In this document: one piece after another, positions 22,336 through 33,408 of the stretch
Position numbering within the stretch: the stretch's first letter is position 1
Layout of the letters: each line of letters starts with the position of its first letter
From: Xiphydria camelus
Taxonomy: Eukaryota > Arthropoda > Insecta > Hymenoptera > Xiphydriidae
Length of the DNA stretch: 64,000 nucleotides
Direction: 5' to 3'
NCBI GenBank assembly: GCA_963678675.1
Contig: OY783193.1
Location: forward strand, 32,145,082 to 32,209,081
Made by a program: the position numbers and the translations under genes
The notes under the pieces: model-generated
The model's database searches: none
The model's input: the letters and a program-made list of their open reading frames with translations, nothing else
Told to the model about the DNA's origin: nothing

Positions 22336-22825
22336 TTGTAAATAAAATTTTACAATAAAAAAAATTGTAAATTTAACTCTTTCAAATCACTAAAAAATTC
22401 ATTACAAAATTTCTATGGGAGGCCCCACTTTCTAAGTACTCTCAAAATTACCGTAAAAGATGTAGAAATTTAGTGTAAAAAAATCATGAAAATTAAAAAT
22501 GTCGGTTTTGAGATACAATATTTTTTGTTTCCATTTTCAAGAAAAAACGCAATATGAAAAAAATAAATTTTTTTTTTCGAAATCTTCACAAAAAAATACA
22601 AATTTTTCATTTGGGTCATTTTTTTCATATTGAGTTAATTTAAGCCGTAAATTGCGATGAAAAGAAAAAAATGAAAAATATACAAATTAATAATAGCTGG
22701 ACTTATGGAATCGTTCTGCAAATTTAGGCCAGTTTTTATATTGATTAAAGATGCTTGAAAAAAAATCAACAACTAAACTGGAGACCCAAAAGTTTCTACT
22801 ACTAAAAGTTGACATGGAATGACCC

Positions 22826-23189
22826 ATATATACACCACTAGGTAATATGGTCGAACAGTAAAATGGTATTACACTTAAATATCGACCTTAATGTTCACTA
22901 GTACACATTTGTACCAGTTAACAAATGATTCACGTTTTTTGCTGGAATCTTTACTGGTAAGGTAAGGTGGGGTAAGAGCGTACCAAAAAATAGACGGGGC
23001 AAGTACATTATATCAACATATCAACAAAAACAATAATTTAGGTTTGCAACTGTGGAAATACCTCTTAGATTAGAAAAACAGCTTAATTAACATACGTACT
23101 CACCAACAATTACAAATTAAAGATGGCAGCACCATTCGCTAAGAAACTTGAATAAAAATTGATATAAAACACTCGCCTCGTCTATTTTT
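22826..23189. other. Unassigned, between foldback and next pseudogene
   Basis: AT-rich, with GGTAAGGTGGGGTAAGAG near 22960 and no recognised gene. Confidence 0.35.
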
Positions 23190-23945
23190 TTGTACTGAGC
23201 AGTTCAACTTCAGAGAGAATTGTTTTTTATGTGGAGAGCAAATAACTGTTGAATTCATTGCTCAGGAAAAAAAAAGCCTGAAAAAAGAAATAATGTGATT
23301 GCCGTGGAGAACTTGCAGCTGGTTTCAACGTTATTGTGTGTGAAAGCAGCTGCGAAAAGAGGCGATGAATGGGCACTGATAATAATAGAACGCATCTCAG
23401 AAGATACCGATTTGCCTGCACTAGATGCAAGATATCATCAGTTTTACCGGAGGAAGCTGTACAGACCTGTTAGTAAAGGACTACAGAGGGGAGAACATGC
23501 TCGTGGCACTGCTGATGAAGCCATGGATAACATTTTCGACTTCCTAGAAGAAAACTCGGAAGAGTGCCAGTTTTCCCTGACAGAGTTGACTGAGCTGTTA
23601 GGTGAGAACCCACCTGATGTGCGAACCATTAAAGGTCCCCTAATTAAAAAGTACGGAGATGACCTAATACTAATTACCACATCAAACAAAACAACAATTG
23701 TTTACTTCAAAAATACTGGATACAAAATTTTATTAGATTCCTGGTATGCTGAACAGAAATCAGATCCACAAGAAGAGCGACTTCGGGTGGTTAAAGCAGC
23801 AGCTGATATTATCCGGGAGGATATTCGCTCTCAAGTGTGTACAGCATAAAAGAATACCCGCTCTCACATGATTTTTTGCAGAATGTGGATTCTGTAATAC
23901 CAAACTCGCTGAAAACGTATATGGAGACCGTATTTCTATAACAAT
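23190..23945 (+). pseudogene. N-terminal part of the same CXC-like TE protein family
   Basis: The first frame (from 23196) reads FNFRENCFLCGEQITVEFIA, an N-terminal zinc-binding start (C-x2-C). A TGA and frame change near 23293 follow. The main open frame has AAAKRGDEWALIIIERISED, DLPALDARYHQFYRRKL, then KKYGDDLILI and AAADIIREDIRSQV. A second frameshift near 23845 leads to EYPLSHDFLQNVDSVIP and NSLKTYMETVFL before the family match stops. These are the parts that precede the FDG and HAFTxxDTTS blocks in this insect protein family. It lies on the opposite strand to the C-terminal piece at 19050-20960. Confidence 0.7.
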
Positions 23946-25099
23946 TTCCCACACAGTATTGATTATATACAATGAGGTGTTTCATATTACAACAAAAATT
24001 TGAAATAATAATTTTATATTTACTACAATGGTTTTTTAAATAAATTATAATACTTATTTCGTTAACAGCAGCACTTCATTTTACAAACCATCCCTTTAAT
24101 ATTTGCTTACTAACCTCATCAACTTTTGACCGTTGTATCTCAGGTGCTATTAGGTCTACATAGACCAAATTTGTCTCGCTTTGGTGCAAATTTAGTCTAC
24201 TTTAATAACGTATATGATAATTTTTTCATAAAATAGGTCCTTAGTGGTTAAAATTGATGAAAACTAAAAAAGACTCTAAAATTTCCTTTTCTTGGAAATT
24301 TTGCAAAACTTTAAATTGCTGTATCTTAGAAACTATTTGGCCTACCAAGGCCAAATTAATCTCATTTTATTTGCTTTAAAATTGCATTGAATGATTTTGC
24401 CGTAACATTAGTCCTTGGTGGTCAAAATTGACAAAAACTTTAAAAAGTCCTAAAATTTAGCGGTTTTTCAATTATTTAACAATGATCCGGAAGGCTTCTG
24501 AGGTCGAAAACTCGGATTTGTTATTACCACTTCATCAGATATAACATATCAAAAAATCAGGACTACCTCATTTCATGCAAGGTAAAATGTATCAATTTCA
24601 TGGACTATAAATGGTTTAGAAAGGTTTGTGACAGAAATTTTAATGTTTAGTAAAATAAAAAAAAATATGACCAAATAACACATTTTTTCCCCAAATATTC
24701 TCTGATATTCCTACTATCAAGTACAACCAAAACTTCACACGTGCCAAGTAGATAATATGTACTTTGGTTTTGCGATGCAATGCTTTTTACTGCCGAGAAT
24801 GGAATGAACTTTTGTAAGTAATAAAAATAGAATATTCGTTTATAATAATAAATAATTAACGTAGACAATATTAAAGGGAATTTTAAGACCTTTCAACTAA
24901 AAATAATATCGATTGTCTGGGACAAATAATTTCGGAAATACAACTATTAGAAGAAGTACGCGCATGACAATTTTCGCATATATTCAAAAACTGTATTACC
25001 GAATAACTTTGAAAATACTAATCTCAATTTTTTTCACTAAATTTGTAATGCTTTTTAATGTATAGAGTAAGCATACAAATGTTCATATATGTAAAAAAA
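23946..25099. other. Unassigned; diverged duplicated segment at 24110-24480
   Basis: A segment of about 170 bp with TTGTATCTCAGGTGCTATTA, then AAATTTGTCTC and TTAGTGGTTAAAATTGA recurs next to itself (from 24311) in diverged form. Nothing coding is recognised. Confidence 0.4.
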
Positions 25100-25557
25100 C
25101 CTCCAAAGGGGGGAAAAACGGCGCATATAGGAAAGACAGGACTCTAGCCCATCGGGGACGTACAACGAGCAAAAGACACTAAAAAAAAAGAAAGAAATCA
25201 GAGGAATCTGGGTGTTGGGTACTAGGCATCTACCGATGCCGATCGAGCGGGAACTCGAATTAGCTCGATTAGGGGGCTTGGGTTGTGTATTTTTTCGACC
25301 TTCCCTCCACTAGCTATTTCACCGGCTATCGCGGTAAGCTCCGCGTTGGGCTACCCTGGAGAAAGCGCGGTCAAGCGACGAAGATCGAGGCAAAGGAAAA
25401 GAGAAAGAAAGAGAAAAATGAAACAACCGATTTTCAGAGAAAAAGAACACACGCTATATTCTAGGAGCTTTACTACAAACATTCACGGCGAACGGCCATA
25501 CACGCACTCGGAGAGAACAAACAAATAAACAAAAAACAATGAGCGGGGGCTAAACTA
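25100..25557. other. GC-richer stretch leading into an open frame
   Basis: Composition changes abruptly from AT-rich to GC-richer at about 25100. There is a purine-rich run at 25380-25420. No gene or TE end recognised. Confidence 0.3.
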
Positions 25558-26061
25558 ATGCCAGCGCAGGCTGACGGGACAAGCTACCCTGGGCACTTCG
25601 ATCTCTCAAAGCTAAATCGGTACTACCTTCAATCCGCAGTCACCGGGGTCCGTTACCCACCTATGGGCGTGCAACTTGACTTCAAGCTCCCGCCCGATCA
25701 GCGGGAAAATCGTTAGACAATCGAACAGCTACAAAACGCTCTAAAACGAAGACCTGGACCAGAGCATACAAGCGCAAGAGAAGATTCAAGGGAAAACTGG
25801 AACTTCGGGAAATTCATCCGTTACGCGGGGGATCTCGCCTTTCAGGCGGTGAGATCTCGCGGAGATCGTTACAAAACCTCCTCCAATAAGAGGGCATCAG
25901 AGATGAGAAAGCGCTACTGCGAGCGGAACTCGGCGGGACGGAGACTCACTGGGGTGCCGATGCCCTTCTATTATCCTCCCACGCAGACTCCTACTCTACA
26001 CTACTCAATATATCCTCGCACTTTCGCTAACCGAAATACTTCGGATTCGAACTATCTCTGA
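25558..26061 (+). pseudogene. Unrecognised open frame of 168 codons with one in-frame TAG
   Basis: From an ATG at 25558 the frame stays open to a TGA at 26059-26061 except for one TAG at 25714-25716. Composition is GC-rich and codon-like, with a Pro/Tyr-rich C-terminal third (PMPFYYPPTQTPT) and a basic middle (KRRPGPEHTSAR, then MRKRYCERNSAGRR). No signal peptide, membrane segment or known motif is visible. It could be a remnant of a retroelement gag, a captured gene or a chance frame in GC-rich sequence. I do not recognise the family, and the TAG makes an intact product unlikely unless it is a sequencing error. Confidence 0.3.
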
Positions 26062-26930
26062 CGCAAGACTTTCGCAGGCCTACACCGAACTAAAATGCAC
26101 GCTGGTCTTTCGTGAAGTCATGGTCCCGCGAACCTCCTCCCTCGTCGCGATCTCCGCGGCTCCGTTTTGGTGGGAAAACCGGGAATTGGATGCCGTCGGG
26201 CGGCTTGACGCCGGGCCGGATAGTTACTTTGTCTGCTGACTTATCCGTCCTTCTTATTTGACGGGTTACGCCGTCAGCCTGGTCGGACTGGCTACCTCTC
26301 TTCAGGTGCTGGAGGCATCGGGCGAAGCATGGCGGCAGATATGCAAAAGCGCAAGCAAGACAGCGGGAGGAAAGCAGGAAAAATGAAGTAAAACGTGCAT
26401 GCTCCGGTCGGATCGCACTCAGGTGCCTATCTAACAAGTCTATGGCCAGGGACTGAGGGGAGTAACAGTAGTGGTGCAAGCACCACGTCACACTATACGT
26501 ACGAGGACCGGATTTGGATTAGCTACGTAGCAATAATGCGAACACGAGAACATGTGATAAGTGCATTAGAACCTCTTTATGTATACACTCAAATTGGACT
26601 AGTCTGGAGAAATGTACGACAAAGAGATTCTTATTCAGTCACCACCTTTTCTCTCGCGCACTCGTACGATTGCTATGTTGCAGATCCAAGTCCGGATCCT
26701 CTGTATAAAAGAACATGTCCTGACTAACTGACTGATTCATCAATGCCTAGCCGAAACCGCTGAAGCTAATTATTAGTCTAATAAGAATTTAATGAGACAC
26801 TTTTAACGTATATGGTTTCTTTTTTTTTAATGGCTTCTATAAGTTTCTATACTAGAATGTTATAGAACATTCTAGGAGGTATAGCCAGAATAATATATAA
26901 GCGCGTGGGAGCCAATGACCAATGAACAGT
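26062..26930. other. Unassigned, GC-rich then AT-rich
   Basis: Up to about 26500 the GC-rich composition continues without recognised coding. A short palindrome (AGAATGTTATAGAACATTCT) lies at about 26852. Confidence 0.35.
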
Positions 26931-26931
26931 C

Positions 26932-28416
26932 GTGAAAATAGATGAAACACAAATTAGAGTGGTCATTTTTTACGAGTTCAGAAAGAACACCAGTGCACGC
27001 CAAGCGACCAAGAACATCAACGACGCGTTTGGTCCGGGTACCACCTGTCATGCAACAGACAGTCGTTGGTACAAGCGCTTTGCTACCGGAGATATGTATG
27101 AGTCTAAAGGTCGAATCACACTACGCGCTCAGGTCACAGTACGCTCACCATCCGCTCACAGTCAGCAATTTTGGGTAGTATTCACATTCTACACTCAACT
27201 GGCGCTCATTTTAATCAGTTTCATGAAAAACGTCCACACATCACTATCGTAAGATGAACAAATTGTCAATAATTGATTTAGTTGCAATTGCTACATGTTT
27301 GGATGATGAAGAGCAACGGTTCGCCCACGGTTCCATCAAACTATCCGCAGGGAGAAAGACCGCGGTCAAAGATCGTGAGCGTACCGTGAACGTACCGTAA
27401 GCGAAACGCCAAATGTGAATATTCCGATTTAAATAGTGTGTTATAATATTTTATCGCGGCTTGAGTGGGGCATAACCTGAGCGTGACCAGAACTATAGTG
27501 TAACTCGATCATTATCAGTAAGAGCGGTCAGGGCCGACCGTCCGAGCTCGACGACGACGTCCTGCGTAACGAGCCACCACACGTGAGTTGGCTACGAAAA
27601 TCATGTGCATACAACGATTGAGAACCATCTGCGCTCGCTTGGATATCGGAAAGTTCTCGCCCGATGGATACTTCACGTATTAACAGAAACCACTCGAGCA
27701 GCGCGTGTGTCCATCTGTCAATCTTTTCTCCTGCGCATAGGCGCAGTAGGTATAGACTGGAAAGAGTTTTTAAACGATTTGTGGTAACTGGGTTCTCTAC
27801 GAGAATGACATAAGGCACGCCTTCTGGATCTCGCGCGATGAAGAAATACCAGTCTAGCCGAAGCAAAATCCTCAGTGCCGAAAAGTTCTCCTCAGCTGCT
27901 TCTGGGATTCGCGGGGCATATTCTTTTGGGAGTTACTCGTTAATAGAGAGATTGTCGCTGCCAACGTCTATGCCAACCAGCTTCGCCAGCTTGCCGCTGC
28001 TATTGAGAAAAAGCGACCGAGGCGTGTTGAGGTCCACTTGCTTCACGACAATGTACGACCGCATGTGGCGTTGACTTCTCGCCGTCAGCTGGAGGAGCTC
28101 GGCTGGGGCATGGTGCTACAACCTGTCTATTCGCCCGACTTGGCTCCTTTCGACTAGCACCTCTTTCGGGCCATAAACAATGTCCTACGTGGAAAATCAT
28201 TTGCCAAGTTCGACAGTCTCAAATCTGCACTCCAATTATTCTTCGACTCTCAACTCCAGCAGTTTTAGGCCGAAGGGATTCAATTTCTCCCTGAACGATG
28301 GTTGAGAGTAGTTGAGTCAAATTGAGAATATATTGTTGATTAAATATGAAATAAATATAAATAATTGACTAAATGTTTAAATACTTTAGTGTTTTATTAC
28401 ATTCTCGCACAACCTA
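26932..28416 (+). pseudogene. Mariner (DD34D) transposase pseudogene
   Basis: Mariner transposases cut and paste DNA flanked by short inverted repeats. The N-terminal HTH is recognisable from IDETQIRVVIFYEF through ATKNI to WYKRFATGDM (26938-27115). The catalytic half resumes at about 27515 with GRPSELDDDVL. It continues with VHLLHDNVRPHV (second Asp) and LQPVYSPDLAPFD (third Asp, 34 residues later), and ends LPERWLRVVESN near 28310. Several stops and frameshifts are present and the first catalytic Asp motif is not recognisable. The right terminus appears as ATTCTCGCACAACCTA ending at 28416. No left TIR was found. Confidence 0.8.
27150..27500. mobile_element. Insertion splitting the mariner pseudogene
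   Basis: The mariner match stops after about 27125 and resumes near 27515. The intervening bases begin with CGCTCAGGTCACAGTACGCTCA-type motifs and end GCATAACCTGAGCGTGACC, which are partly inverted copies, and ATTCACATT pairs with AATGTGAAT inside. The repeated GTACGCTCAC/GTGAGCGTAC motif suggests a small TIR element. Exact ends are not resolved. Confidence 0.45.
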
Positions 28417-28429
28417 CATTAAATTTGGA

Positions 28430-28562
28430 CAGTAGGTTTCTTTTACGACGTAAGCACTCCCAAGGAAAGGATTTTACGAAACCCTTTCGCTAAGGTGGTA
28501 AAACAGGGAATGTAAGATTTATTTTGAGATCCACGCGGACGAAGTCGCGGACAGAAAGCTAG
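28430..28562 (+). mobile_element. Helitron 3' end, second family
   Basis: CCACGCGGACGAAGTCGCGG forms a CGCGGAC/GTCGCGG hairpin and is followed by ACAGAAAGCTAGT, the CTAG terminus of Helitrons. Just upstream is the CCAAGGAAAGGATTTTACGA phrase found near the ends of such elements in insects. The 5' end was not found. Confidence 0.7.
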
Positions 28563-29606
28563 TTATAAAATAAAGTTGAACGGTATTTTAATTATTATCC
28601 ATCGTTGTGGCACTAAGAAAACATTGTAATCGTTGTTGTAACCTACTGAAATTAAGAAACAATTTTAGGAAGAAGAATTCGCGATCAACATACAAAAGCT
28701 TGCGTGACAAATGCAAAAAAAATCATTGCTAGGTTTTACTTACTGCATTATAAAGCATAGCCTTCTGCTTTAATTTTGCTATTTTGTGAATTATTCCATG
28801 ATTTTTCTTCTTTGAGTTATGCAGTGCCGAAGCAGAAACCGACCTTAAAAATTTGGTCGCTTATTACAAGATATCTAATTATCGCATGAATTTCGGTTAC
28901 CAATCAATCGAGAGATTGTAATTTTTCCTTTATGACGCACTTACTGCTTCTTAATTTATACTATTTCTGATGCCATAATATCGACTTAAGATTATGTTAA
29001 AAATTTCATATTTTCCCGTCTTTCATTCTACTTTAACTTTACGAAGAATTATCGAAACCTTTCAAACTCAACGCCATCTTAAAGTATAGAAAATCTCCCA
29101 ATTAAAATGAGTACCTGTGTGAGAAGGTGTCTAGGATTTTTATTTCGATATGTTCTACTTGTTTGAATCGACCAAAATGGAAAACGAATAAAGGAATCGA
29201 ATAAACGAATAAAGGAGAATTACTTGTTCATTGGATAGTACCTTAAAAATGACATTTTGCAATAGTTACCAGAAGCAGCATTCGTGACGCTGGGTGTACG
29301 TACTAAGCAATGACGAACATAGTTGTGAAACATAATATGAATTTGTAATTTCTGGATGATTTTTAATATTTTATGCAGATTGTAGACTTCACATCTATTT
29401 CACCCAAATATTATATGTCATCAAAAGTTTACCGAAAGTACCAAAACAGTAACTGAAACTTGACTTCTTTTTCATCTAAACTGGTAGTGAATAATTCACC
29501 AAAAGGTTGCACAAAAGAACAGTAAATTCGAGTTACTTTTTGGTAAACGTGAATCCGCTACTGATAGGATTGATAGTTTTACAAACTGTTTGGTTATATA
29601 ATATAT
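28563..29606. other. Unassigned AT-rich sequence
   Basis: Nothing recognised. Confidence 0.4.
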
Positions 29607-29758
29607 GTCGACAACCAATAGCCTATTCTATGTACCTATCGCCTATGTCAAGCTTTCTCGAATATATGAGGGGGTCAGAAGCCAAGAGGTCCAAGTAGAA
29701 ATAGAAGTTTTCCGATATCCCATAGTACACTCTAAACCGTAGGCTATTGGTTGTCGAC
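29607..29758. mobile_element. Small TIR MITE, 152 bp
   Basis: GTCGACAACCAATAGCCTA and its complement TAGGCTATTGGTTGTCGAC form the ends. The core is unrelated on the two sides. Confidence 0.75.
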
Positions 29759-29876
29759 TTGAGGATGCTCTAATGATTGGTTCTAACGACTTACCCGGCT
29801 ATCATTTCAGTAGAAAATTCCTATGACCGTTTCCTCTAGCAGCCTAAAAAACATGACGGGGTCTTCTTTTAATACA

Positions 29877-30220
29877 TACCGTATGTCCCACTCTGTACGG
29901 GCCAGTTTGAAGTTACCTTCGGGGAGGCTTGGTCGGTACTTGAGTGATTTAATACCGGTAGAAGTCGAGTCGGTAATTAGAGTTGGTGTCAATTCGGGAG
30001 ATCGAAGCGTCTAACCTCGAAATTATGAATTTGTGAATAATGGTGAGTAATTTCCATTCCATTTAAATCCATAATTTCGAGGTTAGACGCTTCGATCTCC
30101 CGAATTGACACCAACTCTAACTACCGACTCGACTTCTACCGGTATTAAATCACTCGAGTACCGACCAAGCTTCCCCGAAGGTAAATTCAAACTGGCCCGT
30201 ACAGAGTGGGACATACGGTA
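29877..30220. mobile_element. Palindromic MITE, TACCGTATGTC family, copy 1
   Basis: 344 bp. TACCGTATGTCCCACTCTGT pairs with ACAGAGTGGGACATACGGTA, and the arms share CTTGGTCGGTACT, AATACCGGTAGAAGTCGAGT and TTCGGGAGATCGAAG. TA flanks fit a Tc1/mariner-type target. Copies of the same length or shorter lie at 35027-35370 and 36966-37238. Confidence 0.9.
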
Positions 30221-30369
30221 CTCTATAGCTGTCTAAGTTATCTGTATTCCTGCTAAGGCGATCATTGTTAAAAGTACTGTTGCAGTAATGGCACGATAGA
30301 TAGCGCCACCCTTATTGAAATACTTCAAGAGAGTGATTCATAGATAGCTCTCACAGCTATCTATAATTA

Positions 30370-30755
30370 CACGTATATACGAAGGCAGAGTAAAAAGTCT
30401 GATACTTTTCTAGTAGATGGTGGTGCGATCGTAGAGATGAGTATACGCCCCCATTTGGCGAAAAAAAAAAGTTCTGTTTCACCATGACAATGCACCTACC
30501 CATTCGTCTGCCGTTGCAACAGCGAAATTGGTCGATTTGAAGTTCGAATTGTTGCCGCATCCAACTTATTCACCGGATTTAGCTCCCTGCGACTTCTTTC
30601 TCTTCCCAGACTTGAAAAAATGGCTGACTGGAAAGAAATTCTCATCAAACGAAGAGGTCATCACCGCATCAGGGGGCTATTTTACAGACTTTGGGGCGCA
30701 CCACCATTTACTAGAAAAGTATCGGACTTTTAACTCTGCCCTCGTATGAGCGAAC
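30370..30755. mobile_element. Mariner internal-deletion derivative with inverted ends
   Basis: ACGAAGGCAGAGTAAAAAGT at the left pairs with ACTTTTAACTCTGCCCTCGT at the right, and TCTAGTAGATGGTGGTGCG pairs with CGCACCACCATTTACTAGA. Between them lies only the end of a transposase gene. Confidence 0.7.
30455..30740 (+). pseudogene. Mariner DD34D transposase C-terminal fragment
   Basis: The frame shows FHHDNAPTHSSAVATAKL (second catalytic Asp) and ELLPHPTYSPDLAPCDFFL (third Asp, 34 residues after the second), then PDLKKWLTGKKFSSNEEV. A short region homologous to the helix after the catalytic core follows. The HTH and first Asp are absent. This mariner is a different lineage from that at 26932-28416 (THSSAVATAK against RPHVALTSRR). 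Confidence 0.8.
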
Positions 30756-30879
30756 ACCTTCGCTTTCACTAATGCGCTGAAATATGCGTATCCTAGTATG
30801 GAAGAACTGCAGAGAAAGTGCAGGTATATGTAGTAGCAACACAGCTTTCTTTATACCTGTTTTCTACTTTTTCATCCCC

Positions 30880-31522
30880 GTTCGGCACAAACTACCCACC
30901 GCGCGCCTGTGTCCACGCCGCTCCTTCACGTCCCACCAAGTCTCTTTCCAAACCCCGCAAACCTCCCTTCTACAGCAATACTCTCACACTCCCCCTCTTC
31001 GTCTCCCTTCGCCACCCTCTATTCGCGCGCGCTTATTCTCTCTTTCTCTCTCTCTCTCTGCCTCCCCCCTCTCCCTCCCTCTCAACCTTTCTCTCTCTCT
31101 CTCTCCCCTTCTATTCGCCTCGAAATGTGGCATTCAACAGGAGCTGCACAGTGCTTGCGGTGGTGCGACGCGGATTCCGCGGAACAGGGGTGGAGGAGGG
31201 AGGGGAAATGATGCGCAGATTGGCCGGATCATCTCAAAAACCACCCCTTCCTCGTCCCGTCTCGTCACCCGGGGCTGCCGGGGGTTGGAATACACCCCCC
31301 ACTGCTGCTACCACCAACGCTGCCGTCACCGCGGCCGCAACAGCCACCGAGTGACTGAGTCCTCCGATTATTATCTCATTTAGCGGTACGGACTACACGC
31401 GCCCTCCGGCTCCGGTGACAACAACGGTATCGCAGTTTACTAGATACCTCACACGCAGCGGCAACTCCTTGCGAGCAAGTACGTTCGTTTCGACAGTATA
31501 TCGGTGATTGCATTGTGATAAG
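30880..31522 (+). promoter_or_regulatory. Possible CpG promoter and non-coding first exon, donor at 31523
   Basis: A GC-rich, CT-rich stretch with a (CT)n run at about 31035-31060 is followed by CpG-dense sequence to about 31470. It ends in a strong splice donor, TGATAAG|GTGAGT, at 31522/31523. Beyond it the sequence turns AT-rich, as a first intron would. A short frame from 31209 starts MMRRLAGSSQKPPLP, ends in an alanine/threonine run and stops 48 codons on; it could be an upstream ORF. No downstream exon is identified in the window. Confidence 0.35.
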
Positions 31523-32751
31523 GTGAGTCTTCGACACAGGTTGTTATTGGTTCATTAATTTGTTAGAGGTTTATAGCTCTCGAAATACGGGCAGTGTGTG
31601 CTTGTTTCTAAAATGTTTAGAAAACCTTTTCTACATCTCCTATATGTACATGTATGTACGGTAGGTATATTGGTGAGAACTATAATAGATCACACACATA
31701 ATAGCTTTCCGTTACAGTAAGTGACGTAGGAAGGGTGAGCTTTTCTCAAGCATGACCATTAATTTAGTCTTTTATAGTTTTGTATTTTGATATCGAAAAT
31801 ACTTACTCTCTCTTCTGAGATCTTTAGACCATCTTTTCTCTGTATCTCTTAAAGCATTTGTGATATATGTACATTAGGTAAGCCCCCCCCCCCCCTATTA
31901 CCTCCCCTATTCCCCCCTAGCCTAGGGGGCTATTCCCTTTGTTATGTTGACAGCGAACTGATTGTACGTCAAAAAGACGTCATTTTATAATTTTATATCT
32001 CAACGTTGATTTTTATTTTTTTGCGTGGGAACTAATTCATAAGGGATGCATGGTATTTATCATACAAGCCGCTATTTATGCAGGTACTACCTTATATTAG
32101 GTAAGATAGGGATATTGTTGCATCATTATAATGTATGCTATTCCAAGATGTACCTTCATTTAGGAGTAGTTCTTGATATAATTGTTTAATAATAACTTCA
32201 TACATAAAATCGTTTGATATTAACGAATAAGTTATTCTGATGATAATTTTTTTCAAATCTTTCGAAGATCTTTCTTGCATTCTTTCAATAGATAATAATA
32301 ATCGTAATGAACTTCTGTTTATATTAATACCTTAATATGTCGTAAGTAGATTGAAAGTGAGAATGCATTTTTAAAATATTTCCGTAGAACAATTTATTGA
32401 CCTTTCAAAATTAATGTTAACCAATAACGGTATTTCAACTTAGAAAAAATTAGTCCTCCCATTTCTATATGTCATAATGAATCGATTCTTTGTATTAATT
32501 CAATTTTTTCGTGTTAACATTAATACAATACATGTTAAATTAAGACGAAGAATTTATTGATTTTGACATCCAAAACGGGAGGACCGTTTCCAACATGAAA
32601 TGCCTAACTGTATAGGTATTAACTATCAGAGTAGTACATAATATTCTGTCTTGTGTAATTTCAGTTTGTAAGATATGAAGTCTTTCTTATACTGATGAAT
32701 ATTATTCAGTTGCCATTAGCGTTCATGAATATCACTACGTGTTATTAATAA
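31523..32751. other. Unassigned; possible intron
   Basis: AT-rich with a poly-C run at about 31884. No gene recognised. Confidence 0.3.
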
Positions 32752-33209
32752 CACAGGCCTGCGAAAAAATTGTGATCAAGCTATTTTAATTTTTTTCACC
32801 TAATTAAGACTTATAGTGAACTGAACTAACCCAATTTTGCTTCTATCACGTAACGTTTTTTTTGCAAACCAATATTTAGGTATTATCTTTAAATATTCCA
32901 AGTAAATTAAAAAAATTTCCTTCTTTTTGTTCGGAAACTGTGAGATACGCCTTAAAATTTCCTTTTAAATTTTACATCTATTGCGGATTTACCAGAAGTA
33001 ACCGGACAAGTCGGGGATTCCCTGATTTGATACACTCGCTTTATAACAATGCCTTGAACGCGATGTACCATTCTGGTACTATTTTGTTCAAAAATCTTAT
33101 GTGATAGAAAAAAACTAAAACCGGATTTGAAATCAGCATCACTTAAATGCCCAACATCAGTTGAAAAATTCAATTCACATTTTATAAGGTATTGAAACAC
33201 AGGCCTATG
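32752..33209 (+). mobile_element. TIR element M3, copy 1 (CACAGGCCTGCG ends)
   Basis: Begins CACAGGCCTGCGAAAAAATT and ends GAAACACAGGCCTATG. It matches the reverse complement of 37402-37860 along its whole length. The short inverted ends suggest a hAT-like MITE. I could not find a matching 8-bp duplication, so the class is open. An 82-codon minus-strand frame (32952-33200) is conserved only as far as the DNA is. Confidence 0.7.
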
Positions 33210-33408
33210 TAATCACTGATCAAATCACTCATAGAAACTGATGAAGAATTAATGAATACTAATCAATTTCCATTAGTACTCATCAGTGCCCATTAGTATT
33301 CCATTAGTATTTTTTCATACACGATAAAGCACCATTAAATGATTCGCTCTATGTCGTCTATAATATTGCATCGTATTTTTTTGCAAACAAAAGTTCGAAT
33401 AATATTAA

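Larger units (their letters stand above)
17170..22825. mobile_element. 5.66 kb foldback element with arms of about 1.9 kb
   Basis: Ends are GGTTCATTCCATGTCAACTT and AGTTGACATGGAATGACCC, flanked by ATAT-like sequence. The left arm (17170 to about 19185) and right arm (about 20962-22825) pair over nearly their full length, for example GACCTTTGACCTTCGATATC in the right arm with its complement near 18540. The arms include the last 45 or so codons of the gene at 19050-20960, so the 3' end of the gene was duplicated in inverted orientation. Each arm carries its own later insertions (left 17853-18361; right 21897-22335). The superfamily is uncertain. Confidence 0.8.

Noticed and set aside
26090..26491. 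133-codon minus-strand frame
   Set aside because: GC-rich antisense frame without recognisable motif; composition alone can account for it.
30784..31383. 199- and 178-codon frames
   Set aside because: Low-complexity CT and CpG sequence gives long frames in all three phases; none has a coherent domain. Only the CpG character and the splice donor were kept.
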